From Nitrospira sp. (GTDB lineage: Bacteria > Nitrospirota > Nitrospiria > Nitrospirales > Nitrospiraceae), in contig CP092081.1 in assembly GCA_022226935.1 (NCBI GenBank), forward strand, positions 1 to 64,000: a stretch of 64,000 nt of DNA, given 5' to 3'. The notes under the pieces are model-generated. The model did not search any database. It saw only the letters and a list, made by a program, of their open reading frames with translations, and was not told where the DNA came from. The translations under genes were made by a program, and so were the position numbers. Shown here piece after piece: positions 1-9,511 of this stretch; within the stretch, counting starts at the first letter, position 1, and the number at the start of each line of letters is the position of its first letter.

Positions 1-1
1 T

Positions 2-142
2 GAAACCCAGATCCACGGGAAGCGGTTCGACATGTACAACGATACCGTGTTGGGCTTCAACAAGTCGGGCAAGGAAGTGGCGCGGATTCAGGTCGAAGAG
101 CCGATCTACATTCGGCCGGCCGAGCGCGTGAACTGGCTGTAA
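2..142 (+). CDS. C-terminal 46 residues of an unrecognised protein
   Basis: An open frame runs in from the left edge and stops at TAA 140-142; it encodes 46 residues ending PAERVNWL. The stretch is hydrophilic with alternating beta-like segments and no recognisable motif. A perfect 11-bp hairpin follows 10 bp after the stop, which supports a real gene end. I do not recognise the family. Confidence 0.6.
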   Translation, partial: ETQIHGKRFDMYNDTVLGFNKSGKEVARIQVEEPIYIRPAERVNWL

Positions 143-152
143 CTTCCATATG

Positions 153-178
153 GCTGAGAGCGGGCCACCGCTCTCAGC
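153..178 (+). terminator. Hairpin after the first gene
   Basis: A perfect 11-bp stem (153-163 with 168-178) closes on a 4-nt loop just after the stop codon at 142. There is no T tract directly behind it. A second, weaker hairpin (202-208 with 225-231) is followed by a T-rich stretch, so termination may use both. Confidence 0.55.
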
Positions 179-201
179 AGTGAAGTGCCGCAGTATAGAT
201 G

Positions 202-231
202 CCGCAGGGACTCATGAGAAGGTTCCTGCGG
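202..231. terminator. Second hairpin with T-rich tail
   Basis: A 7-bp stem, CCGCAGG with CCTGCGG, has a 16-nt loop and is followed by tatctttat. It lies between the converging first gene and malQ, so it could serve the plus-strand transcript. The stem is short, hence modest confidence. Confidence 0.4.
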
Positions 232-286
232 TATCTTTATATTGGAGTCCGGTTGCATCGATGTGGTGATGATGTCACGAGCGGGA

Positions 287-2149
287 TCAGGTGACGCTCT
301 TGTCCATGCGGCGCCGATTGAGGATCTCCGCCAGCTTGGTGGGACGTTCGGCAGCTATAAGTTCTTCCAGCGAACAGGGCAGGGCGAGCGACCAATTTGG
401 ATACGCACCGCCGGAAGTGGGCATGTTTGGGCGTTCGTTTACCGCGCAGGCCGCTTCAAGGTCGGCCATCACCACCGCGCAAGGTGACTCGGCCAGTGCC
501 GAGAACGTTTTGGTCATGACCTCCTCAACATCGCTGGTCGCCTCAACATCGCTCGTCTCCATGAGTTTTGCGCGGAACTGTTTCTGAGCTTGTTCGTCCG
601 GTTTGGCGCCGCACATTCGTTGCGACTCGAGGTCGGCCCCAGTCCAGATGCCTGCCAAGGTAGGGAGGTCGTGCGTGGTGACGGCGGCCAAAGCCTTCCG
701 CGGGTACTGTGAAGGCGGCTGGTCTTCGAACCAGAGCAGGCGATAGGACAAGACATTCTGTTCGGCCAGTATCTCTCGCACACCGTTTTCCACTGTTCCG
801 AGGTCTTCTCCGACGATGATGGCCTGTGCGCGTGCGCTTTCCACGGCCAAGATTGCCAGCAGCTCCTCTGCCGCATACCGCACGAATGCGCCGTCCTTGG
901 GCGGACTGCCTTGAGGCACCCACCACAGGCGAAAAAGACCCATCACGTGATCGATACGTAAGCCGCCGGCGCGGCGGACGATGGACCGGATCGTTTCGAT
1001 GAACGGTTGGTATCCCGCCGCCCGGAGTTTATGCGGGATGAACGGGGGAAGCCCCCAATCCTGACCGGTCGCATTGAACAGATCAGGCGGAGCCCCCACG
1101 GTCATGTCTGCTGCGAGTAAGTCCTGCCATGCCCAGGCATCCGCGCCGTCCGGCGAAAATCCAATGGGCAGATCGTGCATCAACGGAATGGTCTGCGCGG
1201 CGCCGGTGAGTTGCTGGTCGAGCAGCCACTGTTGCCACATATGAAATGTGATGCGATCGGCTTCTGCCGGCATGACTCGTTTGGCCTCAGCTGAGTCCGG
1301 GTGCCGATAGGCTGCCGGCCATCGACGCCAGTCCGCGCCGTAACGCTCAACGAGACAACAGTGGAGTGCATACTGGCGCAGTGAGCGCCCGCCTGCGGAT
1401 TGAAATCGAACGAAACCCTCATCTCCCGCGAAGCTATTCCATAACAGTTGTAAGGCCTCTTGCTTGAAATGATAGACGCGGTCACGGTCGATATGACGAT
1501 CTTCATTTAAGGCTCGGCCCATGGTGGCCAATCGTGACAACTCGTGGCCCAGTTTCTGCGCACCGGGCAGGTCTTCGATGCGCAGGTACAATGGGTTGAG
1601 ATAACGACGGCTGGAGGGGGAATAGGGACTGGTCTCCTGAGGAACAAGCGGCGGAACGGCATGCAGCGGATTGATCAACAGCAGTTGCGCACCGAGGCTC
1701 ACGGCCCATCGAGTCAGGGTGGCGAGATCAGTCAGGTCTCCCATTCCCCAACTCTCGTGACTGCGTGTCGCATACAACTGGGCGCTCCAGCCCCAGATGT
1801 GGAGATTTTCCGGCAGATGACAACGACCCGGCGTGACGATGACCCGAACGAATGATTCGGGGTTGGATGCAGGCATGAGTCGATGATAGCCGATGGGCAA
1901 GGGGCGGGGGAGTTGGTTCTCAGCCTCCGCCGTGCTGCCGTCTTCGAACATGAAGACGGCGTCTGCCGGGAGTGTGAACAACTCATTCTGCCGAAGCACT
2001 TTCACCTGTTCGTTATGCCAAGAGAGGGCCGGTGAAGGCGAGTCGCCCATTGCCGCTCGAATGCGGGTCAGCGCCTGTTTGGAGACCATTCGCATGTTGC
2101 CCGCCGCATCTTCATACTCGGCTTGAATGCCCCATGCATCGGTCTTCAT
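287..2149 (-). CDS. malQ: 4-alpha-glucanotransferase (amylomaltase), short form
   Basis: GH77 disproportionating enzyme that moves maltodextrin units between glucan chains in the cytoplasm. The 620-residue product carries the family landmarks: GLRIDHVMGLFRLWWVPQG with the nucleophile Asp, VGEDLGTVE with the acid/base Glu, and TTHDLPTLAGIW with the third Asp. I start at ATG 2149 because AAGGGAG lies about 9 nt upstream and the protein begins normally there. The frame stays open another 136 codons upstream, but that stretch is Arg/His-rich and does not look like a MalQ domain. It diverges from treZ, which fits a joint role in glucan and trehalose metabolism. A longer paralogue lies at 25653-27947. 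Confidence 0.92.
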   Translation of the reverse strand: MKTDAWGIQAEYEDAAGNMRMVSKQALTRIRAAMGDSPSPALSWHNEQVKVLRQNELFTLPADAVFMFEDGSTAEAENQLPRPLPIGYHRLMPASNPESFVRVIVTPGRCHLPENLHIWGWSAQLYATRSHESWGMGDLTDLATLTRWAVSLGAQLLLINPLHAVPPLVPQETSPYSPSSRRYLNPLYLRIEDLPGAQKLGHELSRLATMGRALNEDRHIDRDRVYHFKQEALQLLWNSFAGDEGFVRFQSAGGRSLRQYALHCCLVERYGADWRRWPAAYRHPDSAEAKRVMPAEADRITFHMWQQWLLDQQLTGAAQTIPLMHDLPIGFSPDGADAWAWQDLLAADMTVGAPPDLFNATGQDWGLPPFIPHKLRAAGYQPFIETIRSIVRRAGGLRIDHVMGLFRLWWVPQGSPPKDGAFVRYAAEELLAILAVESARAQAIIVGEDLGTVENGVREILAEQNVLSYRLLWFEDQPPSQYPRKALAAVTTHDLPTLAGIWTGADLESQRMCGAKPDEQAQKQFRAKLMETSDVEATSDVEEVMTKTFSALAESPCAVVMADLEAACAVNERPNMPTSGGAYPNWSLALPCSLEELIAAERPTKLAEILNRRRMDKSVT

Positions 2150-2723
2150 GTCTGACGGCTCCCTTGTTCTTCCTGCGCAGTCTGATTCCGTCTTGTCGTC
2201 AAGTCGTTTGGGGGCAGATTGTGCCGGCTTGATGCGAGACCTTTTTCCGGCGAGAAGCGCGTCTTTACAATGGGAAGCACGGCGAGGCCGGCCCGAGAGC
2301 CGCCCCTCTCGAAGAAGAGAGCAGTGAATAGAGCGTTCCGGTTGGTCATGGTCTAGGCCTCCATGAGGTAAGCGTGATAGCGTGCCGGCGGCGAACTGCT
2401 GATCGTGTCGATGGTCGATTATGGAGCGGCCCTGCGGTATGCAATGTTTAGGCTCAGCCCCTGGTCGAGATATTCGTGAGATTTTGTTAGAAGGCCAGCG
2501 TGAAGTGATGGTGAAGCGGTGGCCTTTTGTCCCCCTGCAGACAACTTGTCCGGTCACTCTCGTCTCCGGTCAGGGTTCCGGCAGTAGATATCCGATCAGG
2601 CAAGGAGCTTCGGTGTAGGCTATTGATGCAGACTGTGGCGTACCCTTTGCAGCAGTGCTGCCAACCGTTCTTCGCAATTTAGGCAGGATCGGCAATACCG
2701 GAACAGAATTTGGAGGAGATCGG
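2150..2723. other. Divergent intergenic region malQ / treZ
   Basis: About 570 bp between the two divergent start codons. It should hold both promoters, but I see no convincing -35/-10 pair or conserved operator. Open frames here have no start signals and no recognisable domain. Confidence 0.6.
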
Positions 2724-4619
2724 ATGGGGAGTGCGAGACAGAGATGCGGCGCGCATCTGGGGCGCGATGGAATGATGGAATGGCGCGTATGGGCTCCAAA
2801 AGCCAAGAGGGTGGATCTCATATTGATTGATGGCGGAGATCGGCAGGTAGAGGCGATGATCGCAGAGCCGCATGGATACTTTGTCTTCCGGCGCCATGGG
2901 GTGCGCCACGGGCAGCGCTATGCGTATTCACTCGACAGGGGGCCCGATCGTGCGGACCCCGCATCGTGTTGGCAGCCGGATGGCGTCATGCAGCCGTCCG
3001 CGATCCTGGTGCCTTCTCAATTTCACTGGACTGATGAACAGTGGACGGGAGTCGCGCGGGAACACCTCGTCTTCTATGAAATCCATGTCGGGACATTCAC
3101 GGCTGAAGGAACATTTGATGCGATCATTTCCCGCCTTCCATCGCTGCGGCAACTCGGCGTGACGGCTCTGGAATTGATGCCTGTCGGTCAATTCCCAGGA
3201 ACTCGAAACTGGGGGTACGACGGCGTGTATCCGTTCTCGCCTCATCAAAGCTATGGCGGGCCGGAAGGTCTCCAGCGGCTCATCAATGCCTGTCACGAAC
3301 AGGGCTTGGCCTGCGTGCTGGACGTCGTCTACAACCATTTTGGTCCGGAAGGCTGCTATCAGTCTGAGTTCGGGCCCTATTTCACGGACCACTACAAGAC
3401 GCCGTGGGGGATGGCGGTGAATTTCGATGGGCCGGGAAGTGAGGCTGTTCGTGCATATGTCACAGATAACGTTCGTATGTGGATTCGCGACTACCATGTT
3501 GATGGATTGAGGCTGGATGCCGTTCATGCAATGTACGATTTCAGCGCAGTCCACATTTTGAAAGAAATCAAACATGCCGCCGATGAGGCTGCCCAGGGAA
3601 GAAGGTTTCCCGCTTACGTTATCGCGGAAAGTGACCTGAACGATGTTCGAATCCTCCTGCCGGAGGATCGAGGAGGCTACGGTCTGGACGGTCAATGGAG
3701 TGATGATTTTCATCATACGGTGCATGCGCTTCTGACGGACGAGCGCCAGGGCTATTACTCGGACTATGGAGATCCTGAGCAGTTGGCTACCGTGCTGGAG
3801 AAAACCTTCGCCCTCGATGGATGTTTTAGTCGGCATCGAAACCGCTGCCATGGGGCTCCGTCGGCGGGACTTTCCGGCGACCGTTTCGTCGGCTGCATAC
3901 AAAACCATGATCAGGTAGGCAATCGAGCGGCCGGCGAGCGGCTGAGTCATCTCCTCTCTCCGCCCCTCCAGCGGCTAGCCGCAGCCTTCTTGCTTCTTGC
4001 GCCTCACCTCCCGCTGCTGTTCATGGGCGAAGAATACGGCGAAGAACATCCTTTTCAGTTTTTTTGCTCCTTCGAAGGAAAGGAACTGATCGAGGCCGTG
4101 CGCAAAGGTCGACGCCAAGAATTTGAGGCCTTTCATGCGGGTGCCGCCCATGTGCCCGATCCGCAGTCTTTTTCCACCTTTGACAAGTCCCGCCTCACGT
4201 GGCGGTGGGACGAGGTGCCGCATCGAGCAGGATTGAGGCGCCTGTATACAGATCTGTTGGAAGCCCGACGAGTGTGGCCGGCCATGCACAATTATGCGGA
4301 GCGCATGAGCCGGCTGCATCCCGGCCCTAATGGACGAGTCGTGCTGGAGATGGTGCGAGGAGGAACCACAGCGGAACGGGAAAAGACCATACAAGCCTTT
4401 TTTAACCATACCGACACAGTTCAAAACCTGCCGGCCAAGGAATTGCCGGTTCTACTGTTTAGTTCTGAGTGGGACCGCTATGACGGCGGTCGAGCGTCCT
4501 CTGCTGACAGCCTGCAGCTGCTGCCGTTCGAATGTGCCGTCTTTGGCCCATCGCATTGGAAACGGTACGGCGGGCCTGAGGCGAATCTGCCTGATGAAGA
4601 GAGATGGACAGCGTATTAG
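2724..4619 (+). CDS. treZ: Malto-oligosyltrehalose trehalohydrolase
   Basis: GH13 enzyme that releases trehalose from maltooligosyl-trehalose, the second step of the TreY/TreZ route from glucans. The 631-residue product starts at ATG 2724, 5 nt after GGAGGAG. The N-terminal carbohydrate-binding part opens with MEWRVWAPKAKRVDL. The barrel shows DVVYNHFGPEG, then GLRLDAVHAMYD with the nucleophile Asp, VIAESDLND with the acid/base Glu, and QNHDQVGNR with the third catalytic Asp. The length fits the family. Glycogen branching enzyme is the nearest alternative, but the short N terminus and the NHDQVGN motif favour TreZ. The partner TreY is not in this window. Confidence 0.9.
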   Translation: MGSARQRCGAHLGRDGMMEWRVWAPKAKRVDLILIDGGDRQVEAMIAEPHGYFVFRRHGVRHGQRYAYSLDRGPDRADPASCWQPDGVMQPSAILVPSQFHWTDEQWTGVAREHLVFYEIHVGTFTAEGTFDAIISRLPSLRQLGVTALELMPVGQFPGTRNWGYDGVYPFSPHQSYGGPEGLQRLINACHEQGLACVLDVVYNHFGPEGCYQSEFGPYFTDHYKTPWGMAVNFDGPGSEAVRAYVTDNVRMWIRDYHVDGLRLDAVHAMYDFSAVHILKEIKHAADEAAQGRRFPAYVIAESDLNDVRILLPEDRGGYGLDGQWSDDFHHTVHALLTDERQGYYSDYGDPEQLATVLEKTFALDGCFSRHRNRCHGAPSAGLSGDRFVGCIQNHDQVGNRAAGERLSHLLSPPLQRLAAAFLLLAPHLPLLFMGEEYGEEHPFQFFCSFEGKELIEAVRKGRRQEFEAFHAGAAHVPDPQSFSTFDKSRLTWRWDEVPHRAGLRRLYTDLLEARRVWPAMHNYAERMSRLHPGPNGRVVLEMVRGGTTAEREKTIQAFFNHTDTVQNLPAKELPVLLFSSEWDRYDGGRASSADSLQLLPFECAVFGPSHWKRYGGPEANLPDEERWTAY

Positions 4620-4642
4620 AAGCAGAAGTCAGGTGAGATGGG

Positions 4643-4972
4643 CTAGCGTGCGTAGACGACTTCGACGCGACTCAAAAAATCTTTCAGCAACGCGACTTGT
4701 TTTTCGATCGACGGCCTGTCTTGTATCATCGCGGCCTGTTCCAGGTCATTGCCGATCGTGCTGATCTGATCGAAACCGTACCCGCCGCCGTCGCCTTTCA
4801 TCCGATGGCTCAATAGACGGATGGTGTTCAAGTCCCCCTGGTTCAGACAGCCCTCGATCGTGACGAGATCTCGCCGGCGGTTGGCGAGGAAGCCCGGGAC
4901 GATGGCTTCGAGATCCGGATCGATATGGACGATGATCCTGTCCTGCCCGGCCTGAGGGTGTGGCGGCATCAT
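4643..4972 (-). CDS. Histidine phosphotransfer (Hpt) domain protein
   Basis: A stand-alone 109-residue Hpt protein that would accept and pass on phosphoryl groups in a phosphorelay. The phospho-acceptor motif is [14 protein letters not shown] with His56, followed by a helix that completes the four-helix bundle. Its ATG overlaps the TGA of the hybrid kinase gene by four bases (ATGA), so the two are translationally coupled and probably work as partners. The product is cytoplasmic with no membrane segment. Its 3' end lies 23 bp from the converging treZ gene. Confidence 0.88.
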   Translation of the reverse strand: MMPPHPQAGQDRIIVHIDPDLEAIVPGFLANRRRDLVTIEGCLNQGDLNTIRLLSHRMKGDGGGYGFDQISTIGNDLEQAAMIQDRPSIEKQVALLKDFLSRVEVVYAR

Positions 4973-6738
4973 TGCGCGTGGGTCTTCTCGTAGGCGGACA
5001 GTAATTCCAGGAGCGTCGTGCGTTTGAGTGGCTTGGTCATGTGCGCGTTACAGCCGGCTTCGAAGATTCTCGCCGATTCCTCCTTCAAGGCCAGGGCGGT
5101 CAGGGCGACGATTTGCACTGCAGGAAGTCCCTGTTCCTGCTCCCAGCGCCGGATCATGCGGGTGGCCGTCAATCCGTCCATCACCGGCATCTGCATATCC
5201 ATCAAAATCAGGTCATAGTGGCCGTTTTGAAATTTGGCGACGCCGATCTGCCCATTGTCGGCCAGATCCAACCGATGGCTGGTGTGTTTGAGATACGACT
5301 GGATCAACACCTGATTGTCAGGCGAGTCCTCGACCAGCAGAATCCGCAGAGACCGTCCTAGGGGTGCGGCCGTGAGCGGTGCGGTCGTTGGAGAGAGGGC
5401 CAGCCCACGTTGGCTGCGTCCCAGCGCGATGCTGATGGTTTGCTGCAGATCAGAGCGTCGAATCGGTTTGACCAGGTAGCCGCCCAAACCCAGGTCGTAG
5501 GTTTTGGCGATGTCATCGGCCCAGCGGTCCGAGGCCAGCATGATGATTGTCAGATCGCGAAGCCGGGGATCGGCGTGGATGCGTTCAATGACCTCGAATC
5601 CGTCCATGCCCGGCATGCGGCAGTCGAGCAGCAGCAGATCGAAGGGCGTGTGCGATGTGAGGGCGGCATCAAGCGCCTCCATGGCCTGTTCGCCGCTGTC
5701 GGCTTCCACCACGGCGGCGCCCCACGCGAACAGCGTTTCGCGCAGGATCAGCCGGTTGGTCGGGTAATCATCGACGACGAGGCAGCGGATAGCGCTCAGG
5801 TTCAGCGCGCCGGCCGCCTTCGAGGGAGCCGGTGCCGTCTGCACGCCCAGTCGAACGACGCAATGAAACGTACTCCCCTTGCCAAGCGTGCTCTCGACCC
5901 AGATACGCCCGCCCATGAGCGCGGCGAGTTGCTGGGAAATCGACAATCCCAGTCCCGTGCCCCCGTAACGGCGAGCAATCGTGCTGTGTGCTTGCGTGAA
6001 GGTGTCGAAGATGGCCGTCATTTTGTCGTGGGGAACGCCGATGCCTGTATCGGTCACCGAGAAGCGGATGGCGCCCGGTGTCGGGCAGTCCGGATCGTTG
6101 GTGATGGTCATGACCACCGATCCCCTCTCCGTGAACTTGATCGCGTTGCCCAGTAAATTCAGCAGAATCTGGTAGAGGCGGTTGGGATCACCGATGAGGT
6201 GGCAAGGGACATCGTTCGACAGGTGACAGACGAGTTCGAGGCCTTTTTCGTTGGCCCGGAGCGCGAGCATTTCGCTCGCTTTGTCGATGAGTTCCGACAA
6301 ATCAAAGTCGATGCTGTCCAGGTCGAGCCGGCCGGATTCGACTTTCGAGAGATCCAGAATATCGTTGATTAGGCTCAGCAGGCTAGCCCCGGCGCGTCGA
6401 AAAATCCGGAGATATTTGCGTTGCTCGGGAGTGAGGGTCGTATCCCATAACAGATCAGCCATGCCGATGATGGCGTTCATGGGAGTCCGAATCTCGTGGC
6501 TCATGCTGGCCAGGAAATCGCTCTTGGCGCGGTTGGCCACATCGGCGGCATCTTTTGCGCGCTGCAGCTCTTCGACGCGGCGTTGCAGTTCCTTGGATGC
6601 GCGCTCGAGAGCGCGTTCGGCGCGACGGCGCGCGGCTTGCTCGCGTTGAAGTGCGGTTGGGGGCCGGGGCGTGGTGCGGAGGGTGCGTTTCGGAGTGGTG
6701 CCTGTCGTGCGCCGTGATTGCGGGATGCGTTTCGCCAT
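4969..6738 (-). CDS. Soluble hybrid histidine kinase with two receiver domains
   Basis: A 589-residue kinase without membrane segments or an input domain. A basic N terminus and coiled coil (about 30-70) lead to the dimerisation helix with [13 protein letters not shown] (His81). The ATPase domain follows, with LLGNAIKF (Asn198) and GGTGLGLSI. Two receivers come after it: the first around 318-440 with Asp372 in [13 protein letters not shown], the second around 464-585 with Asp514 in [13 protein letters not shown]. Each receiver keeps its KP motif. The order H-N-D-D plus the coupled Hpt gene makes a complete His-Asp-His relay. The signal must come from a partner protein, perhaps through the coiled coil. 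Confidence 0.93.
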   Translation of the reverse strand: MAKRIPQSRRTTGTTPKRTLRTTPRPPTALQREQAARRRAERALERASKELQRRVEELQRAKDAADVANRAKSDFLASMSHEIRTPMNAIIGMADLLWDTTLTPEQRKYLRIFRRAGASLLSLINDILDLSKVESGRLDLDSIDFDLSELIDKASEMLALRANEKGLELVCHLSNDVPCHLIGDPNRLYQILLNLLGNAIKFTERGSVVMTITNDPDCPTPGAIRFSVTDTGIGVPHDKMTAIFDTFTQAHSTIARRYGGTGLGLSISQQLAALMGGRIWVESTLGKGSTFHCVVRLGVQTAPAPSKAAGALNLSAIRCLVVDDYPTNRLILRETLFAWGAAVVEADSGEQAMEALDAALTSHTPFDLLLLDCRMPGMDGFEVIERIHADPRLRDLTIIMLASDRWADDIAKTYDLGLGGYLVKPIRRSDLQQTISIALGRSQRGLALSPTTAPLTAAPLGRSLRILLVEDSPDNQVLIQSYLKHTSHRLDLADNGQIGVAKFQNGHYDLILMDMQMPVMDGLTATRMIRRWEQEQGLPAVQIVALTALALKEESARIFEAGCNAHMTKPLKRTTLLELLSAYEKTHAQ

Positions 6739-6827
6739 GTCGTCGTCTGCTCGTCTTCAGTTCATCAGGACTGCATCATGCCGCGAGTAGGTGAAACCGA
6801 TTCGATCGTCGCGACGGCGAGCAGCCA

Positions 6828-7832
6828 TCAGTCCTTATGCGTATGGTGTACGAGTGAGAGTACCCCGGCTTGTTTGGCGCGGTTGCGCCCTTCCTGCTTG
6901 GCTTGATAAAGCGCCTGGTCGGCCGCACGGATCAGATCGGTTGGGGCGGCGACGCGGCTGGGGACCGTGCTGGCGAAGCCCAAGCTGATCGTGACCGGAT
7001 CGCCGTTCGGGTGTTTCATCTCCGCCTCGCAAACTTTGCGTCTGAGGGTATCGGCGACCTGTGCGGCGCCATCGACGGTTGTGCCGGGCAGCACGATGAC
7101 GAACTCGTCGCCGCCGTACCGCGCGACTAAGTCGCCGGGACGATTGACGTGACTGGAGATGAGTTGGGCCACCTGGCGGAGGCATTCGTCCCCGGCCTGG
7201 TGGCCATGGCTGTCGTTGTAGGTTTTGAAAAAATCGATATCCAGCATGATGAGCGACAGCGGGGTGGATTCGCGCGCGGCGCGGCGCCATTCCTGGTCCA
7301 AAAAGTCATCGAACTGCCGGCGATTGGTGATGCCGGTGAGCCCGTCGAGGCAGGACAAGCGCAGCAGCATCTGGTTGGCTTCCTGCAATTGGCGCATGAC
7401 TTCCAGCAGTTCCTGTTCGCGCGCCCGGCGCCGTTCGATTTCATGGACGAGGCGGAGCACGCAGCGGACGCGGGTCAACAGTTCAATCTTGCTGATGGGC
7501 TTGGCGACATAATCGATGGCGCCTGCGGCAAAGGCCAGTTGCAGATCGACCGGGTCGGTCTTGACCGTAACCATGATGATCGGGATGTCCCGGTACCGTT
7601 CGACGGCCTTGATTTGGCGGCAGGCTTCGATCCCGTTGGTGGACGGCATGACGATATCCATCAAGATCAAATCCACGCGGCCGGTCATCTGCCGCACCCC
7701 GTCGAGGCCCAGCAAACGAAACGCGGCGGCGGCGGATTCTGCCACAAACGTTTCTTCGTAGCCGGCGTTGGCGAGAATGGATTGGATCAACAGACGATCG
7801 TCTGTCGAATCATCGACGATCAGGATACCCAT
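6828..7832 (-). CDS. Receiver-GGDEF response regulator (diguanylate cyclase)
   Basis: A 334-residue PleD/WspR-like protein predicted to make cyclic di-GMP when phosphorylated. The receiver (1-125) has the acidic pair near the N terminus, phospho-acceptor Asp59 in LILMDIVMP, and KPIS. A coiled linker (130-160) joins it to the GGDEF domain. The active-site loop RYGGDEF (240-244) is intact, and an allosteric inhibition site RPGD lies exactly five residues before it, so product feedback is expected. It sits between a second response regulator and the hybrid kinase, all on one strand, and is probably an output of that relay. Confidence 0.93.
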   Translation of the reverse strand: MGILIVDDSTDDRLLIQSILANAGYEETFVAESAAAAFRLLGLDGVRQMTGRVDLILMDIVMPSTNGIEACRQIKAVERYRDIPIIMVTVKTDPVDLQLAFAAGAIDYVAKPISKIELLTRVRCVLRLVHEIERRRAREQELLEVMRQLQEANQMLLRLSCLDGLTGITNRRQFDDFLDQEWRRAARESTPLSLIMLDIDFFKTYNDSHGHQAGDECLRQVAQLISSHVNRPGDLVARYGGDEFVIVLPGTTVDGAAQVADTLRRKVCEAEMKHPNGDPVTISLGFASTVPSRVAAPTDLIRAADQALYQAKQEGRNRAKQAGVLSLVHHTHKD

Positions 7833-7876
7833 GGTCAGTGTCTCCCTGAAAGTGTGTCGTAGGTCGATGCTAGCAG

Positions 7877-8524
7877 CTAGTCTGGGTAAACACCAGGGTA
7901 ATGCTTTTTGATGCAGGGGGTGCAGAGGCCGTGGCTGAATTCCGCCTCCGAATGCTGTTGGATATATTCTTCCAATTGCTGCCAGAAGCCTTGGTCGTTG
8001 CGGATTTTCTTGCAGGAGGCGCAGATCGGCACGAGTCCCTTGAGCACTTTCACTTCGCGCAACGCCCGTTGCAGATCGTCATTGCTGCGGCGAAGTTCCA
8101 GCTCGCGGGTTTTACGGCAATCCATTTCCTTCTTCAGCATGAGCGCGGAGTTGACCCGTGCGAGCAATTCCACGCTGTTCACCGGTTTGGTAATAAAATC
8201 CATGGCCCCTGCGGCAAAGGCCGCCTGCAAGTCGCCGAGCGCGGTTTTGGCCGTGACGACGATCACCGGAATATCCCGCCACGCGTCCAGGTTCTTGATG
8301 TGCCGCGTCGCCTCCACGCCGTCGATCCCCGGCATGAGAAAATCCATGAGAATCAAATCGACGGCATGGGGCCCTTCATGCGCCTGCGGCTGCTGAATGC
8401 CCAGCTGGTCGTAGGCCGAGGTCGCTGAGTCCGCGATGAGGAGATCCTGGTGGCCTGCTTTATTGAGGATGGTCTTCAGCAGCAGCTGCTGGTCAGGGGA
8501 ATCGTCGACGATCAAAATGCTCAT
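7877..8524 (-). CDS. Response regulator with C-terminal Cys-rich motif
   Basis: A 215-residue protein: receiver (1-135) with acceptor Asp in [13 protein letters not shown] and a KP motif, then a short coiled segment and a C-terminal cysteine motif, [13 protein letters not shown] followed by [13 protein letters not shown]. The two CxxC pairs suggest a small metal site; this tail recurs on many bacterial receivers and kinases, but its role is not settled. I start at ATG 8524, the first residue of the receiver, with GAGG upstream; an upstream in-frame extension of 34 residues looks non-coding. It is the first gene of the four-gene phosphorelay cluster. Confidence 0.88.
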   Translation of the reverse strand: MSILIVDDSPDQQLLLKTILNKAGHQDLLIADSATSAYDQLGIQQPQAHEGPHAVDLILMDFLMPGIDGVEATRHIKNLDAWRDIPVIVVTAKTALGDLQAAFAAGAMDFITKPVNSVELLARVNSALMLKKEMDCRKTRELELRRSNDDLQRALREVKVLKGLVPICASCKKIRNDQGFWQQLEEYIQQHSEAEFSHGLCTPCIKKHYPGVYPD

Positions 8525-8671
8525 GTCGTAGCCTCGTGCGGCAGGGGAGAGGAGCCGGCTCCTTGCTCTCGCGAGCAGAGGAGGGGGCGTGGGTCGTATC
8601 CCTTCGCCGCCGTGCGTCAGATCCAATATCGGCGGAAAGACCGAAGAGGTTAAGCCCGGCAGCGAGGCATA

Positions 8672-9121
8672 TCAGCGTTGAAGGGCGGTTTTCACCAAGT
8701 CACTGACGACTTTGCCGTCGACGGATTGGCCGGCCAGACGAGCCATGACCGCTTTCATAACCTGGCCCATGTCTTTCAGCGACGCGGCGCCGGATTCTTT
8801 GATGACCAGCGTGACAATCTTCGCCAGCTCGTCGGAAGAGACCGCGGCGGGAAGATAGCCCTCGATAATGCTGATCTCTTGACGTTCCTTCGCGGCCAAG
8901 TCTTGGCGATTGCCCTTCTCGAACTGCTCGGCAGCCTCCCGGCGTTGCTTGATCAAGGTGGTCATGATCCGGCTCATGCCGGCATCGTCGAGATCTTGTT
9001 TGAGTTCGACTTCCTTATATTGCACGGCGGCTTTGATCATGCGAATGACATCCATGCGCAACTGGTCTCTGGACTTCATCGCCGATTTCAGATCTTCGGA
9101 TAAACGGTCATGCAGCGACAT
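8672..9121 (-). CDS. yqeY: GatB/YqeY domain protein
   Basis: A 149-residue helical protein of the YqeY family, related to the tail domain of the GatB amidotransferase subunit. Recognisable stretches are LRMDVIRMIKAAVQYKEVE near the N terminus and IIEGYLPAAVSSDEL followed by GKVVSDLVKTAL at the end. The family is thought to bind tRNA, but its cellular role is poorly defined. I prefer ATG 9121 (GGAAAGGAAC five bases upstream) over an ATG five codons earlier. It is separated from the phosphorelay genes by 147 bp and is probably a separate unit. Confidence 0.85.
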   Translation of the reverse strand: MSLHDRLSEDLKSAMKSRDQLRMDVIRMIKAAVQYKEVELKQDLDDAGMSRIMTTLIKQRREAAEQFEKGNRQDLAAKERQEISIIEGYLPAAVSSDELAKIVTLVIKESGAASLKDMGQVMKAVMARLAGQSVDGKVVSDLVKTALQR

Positions 9122-9282
9122 TGGGTTCCTTTCCACGGAAAAGTGCGTCGTCGCGGAGAATAACGCCTTTGCCGAAGGCAGTCAACGTGGCCGAGACGCG
9201 CACGTTTTATATTGAGCGCCGTGAGGTCCTGTCCCATAATGCAATCGGCGATACCGGTAACATTTAACGAAGGAGGCTCGGA

Positions 9283-9486
9283 ATGGGTCAGGCAAGGAGT
9301 AATGTAGCGATACGGATAGGGCTGCTCGCCGGCATCGTTGCGGTGATAGGGCTCGCGGTGGGATGCGCCAGCGACAAACCAAAACCGATGGCCCAACCCT
9401 CATCCGAGCAGGTCAAAGGGAATGCGGATCGTGCATTCGACCGTTTGAAGCAAGAAGAGGGAGAGCGCCGGCCCTCAGGGATGTAA
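9283..9486 (+). CDS. Small lipoprotein
   Basis: A 67-residue precursor with an N-terminal hydrophobic stretch and lipobox LAVGC at about residue 28, so a mature lipopeptide of about 40 polar residues is expected at the outer face of the membrane. AAGGAGG lies 6 nt before ATG 9283. The tail is charged and probably helical. No known domain is visible. Confidence 0.78.
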   Translation: MGQARSNVAIRIGLLAGIVAVIGLAVGCASDKPKPMAQPSSEQVKGNADRAFDRLKQEEGERRPSGM

Positions 9487-9511
9487 GGCGGGGGTCCGGT
9501 TGTGCGCTTTC

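Noticed and set aside
2150-2557. 136-codon upstream extension of the short malQ frame
   Set aside because: Arg/His-rich, no ribosome site, not part of the GH77 family; ATG 2149 has a good Shine-Dalgarno sequence.
2928-3950. 340-codon antisense frame over treZ
   Set aside because: It lies wholly opposite a confident enzyme gene, and its composition is that of a reverse-complement shadow.
5410-6156. 248-codon plus-strand frame inside the hybrid kinase gene
   Set aside because: Antisense shadow of receiver and ATPase domains with no recognisable protein features.
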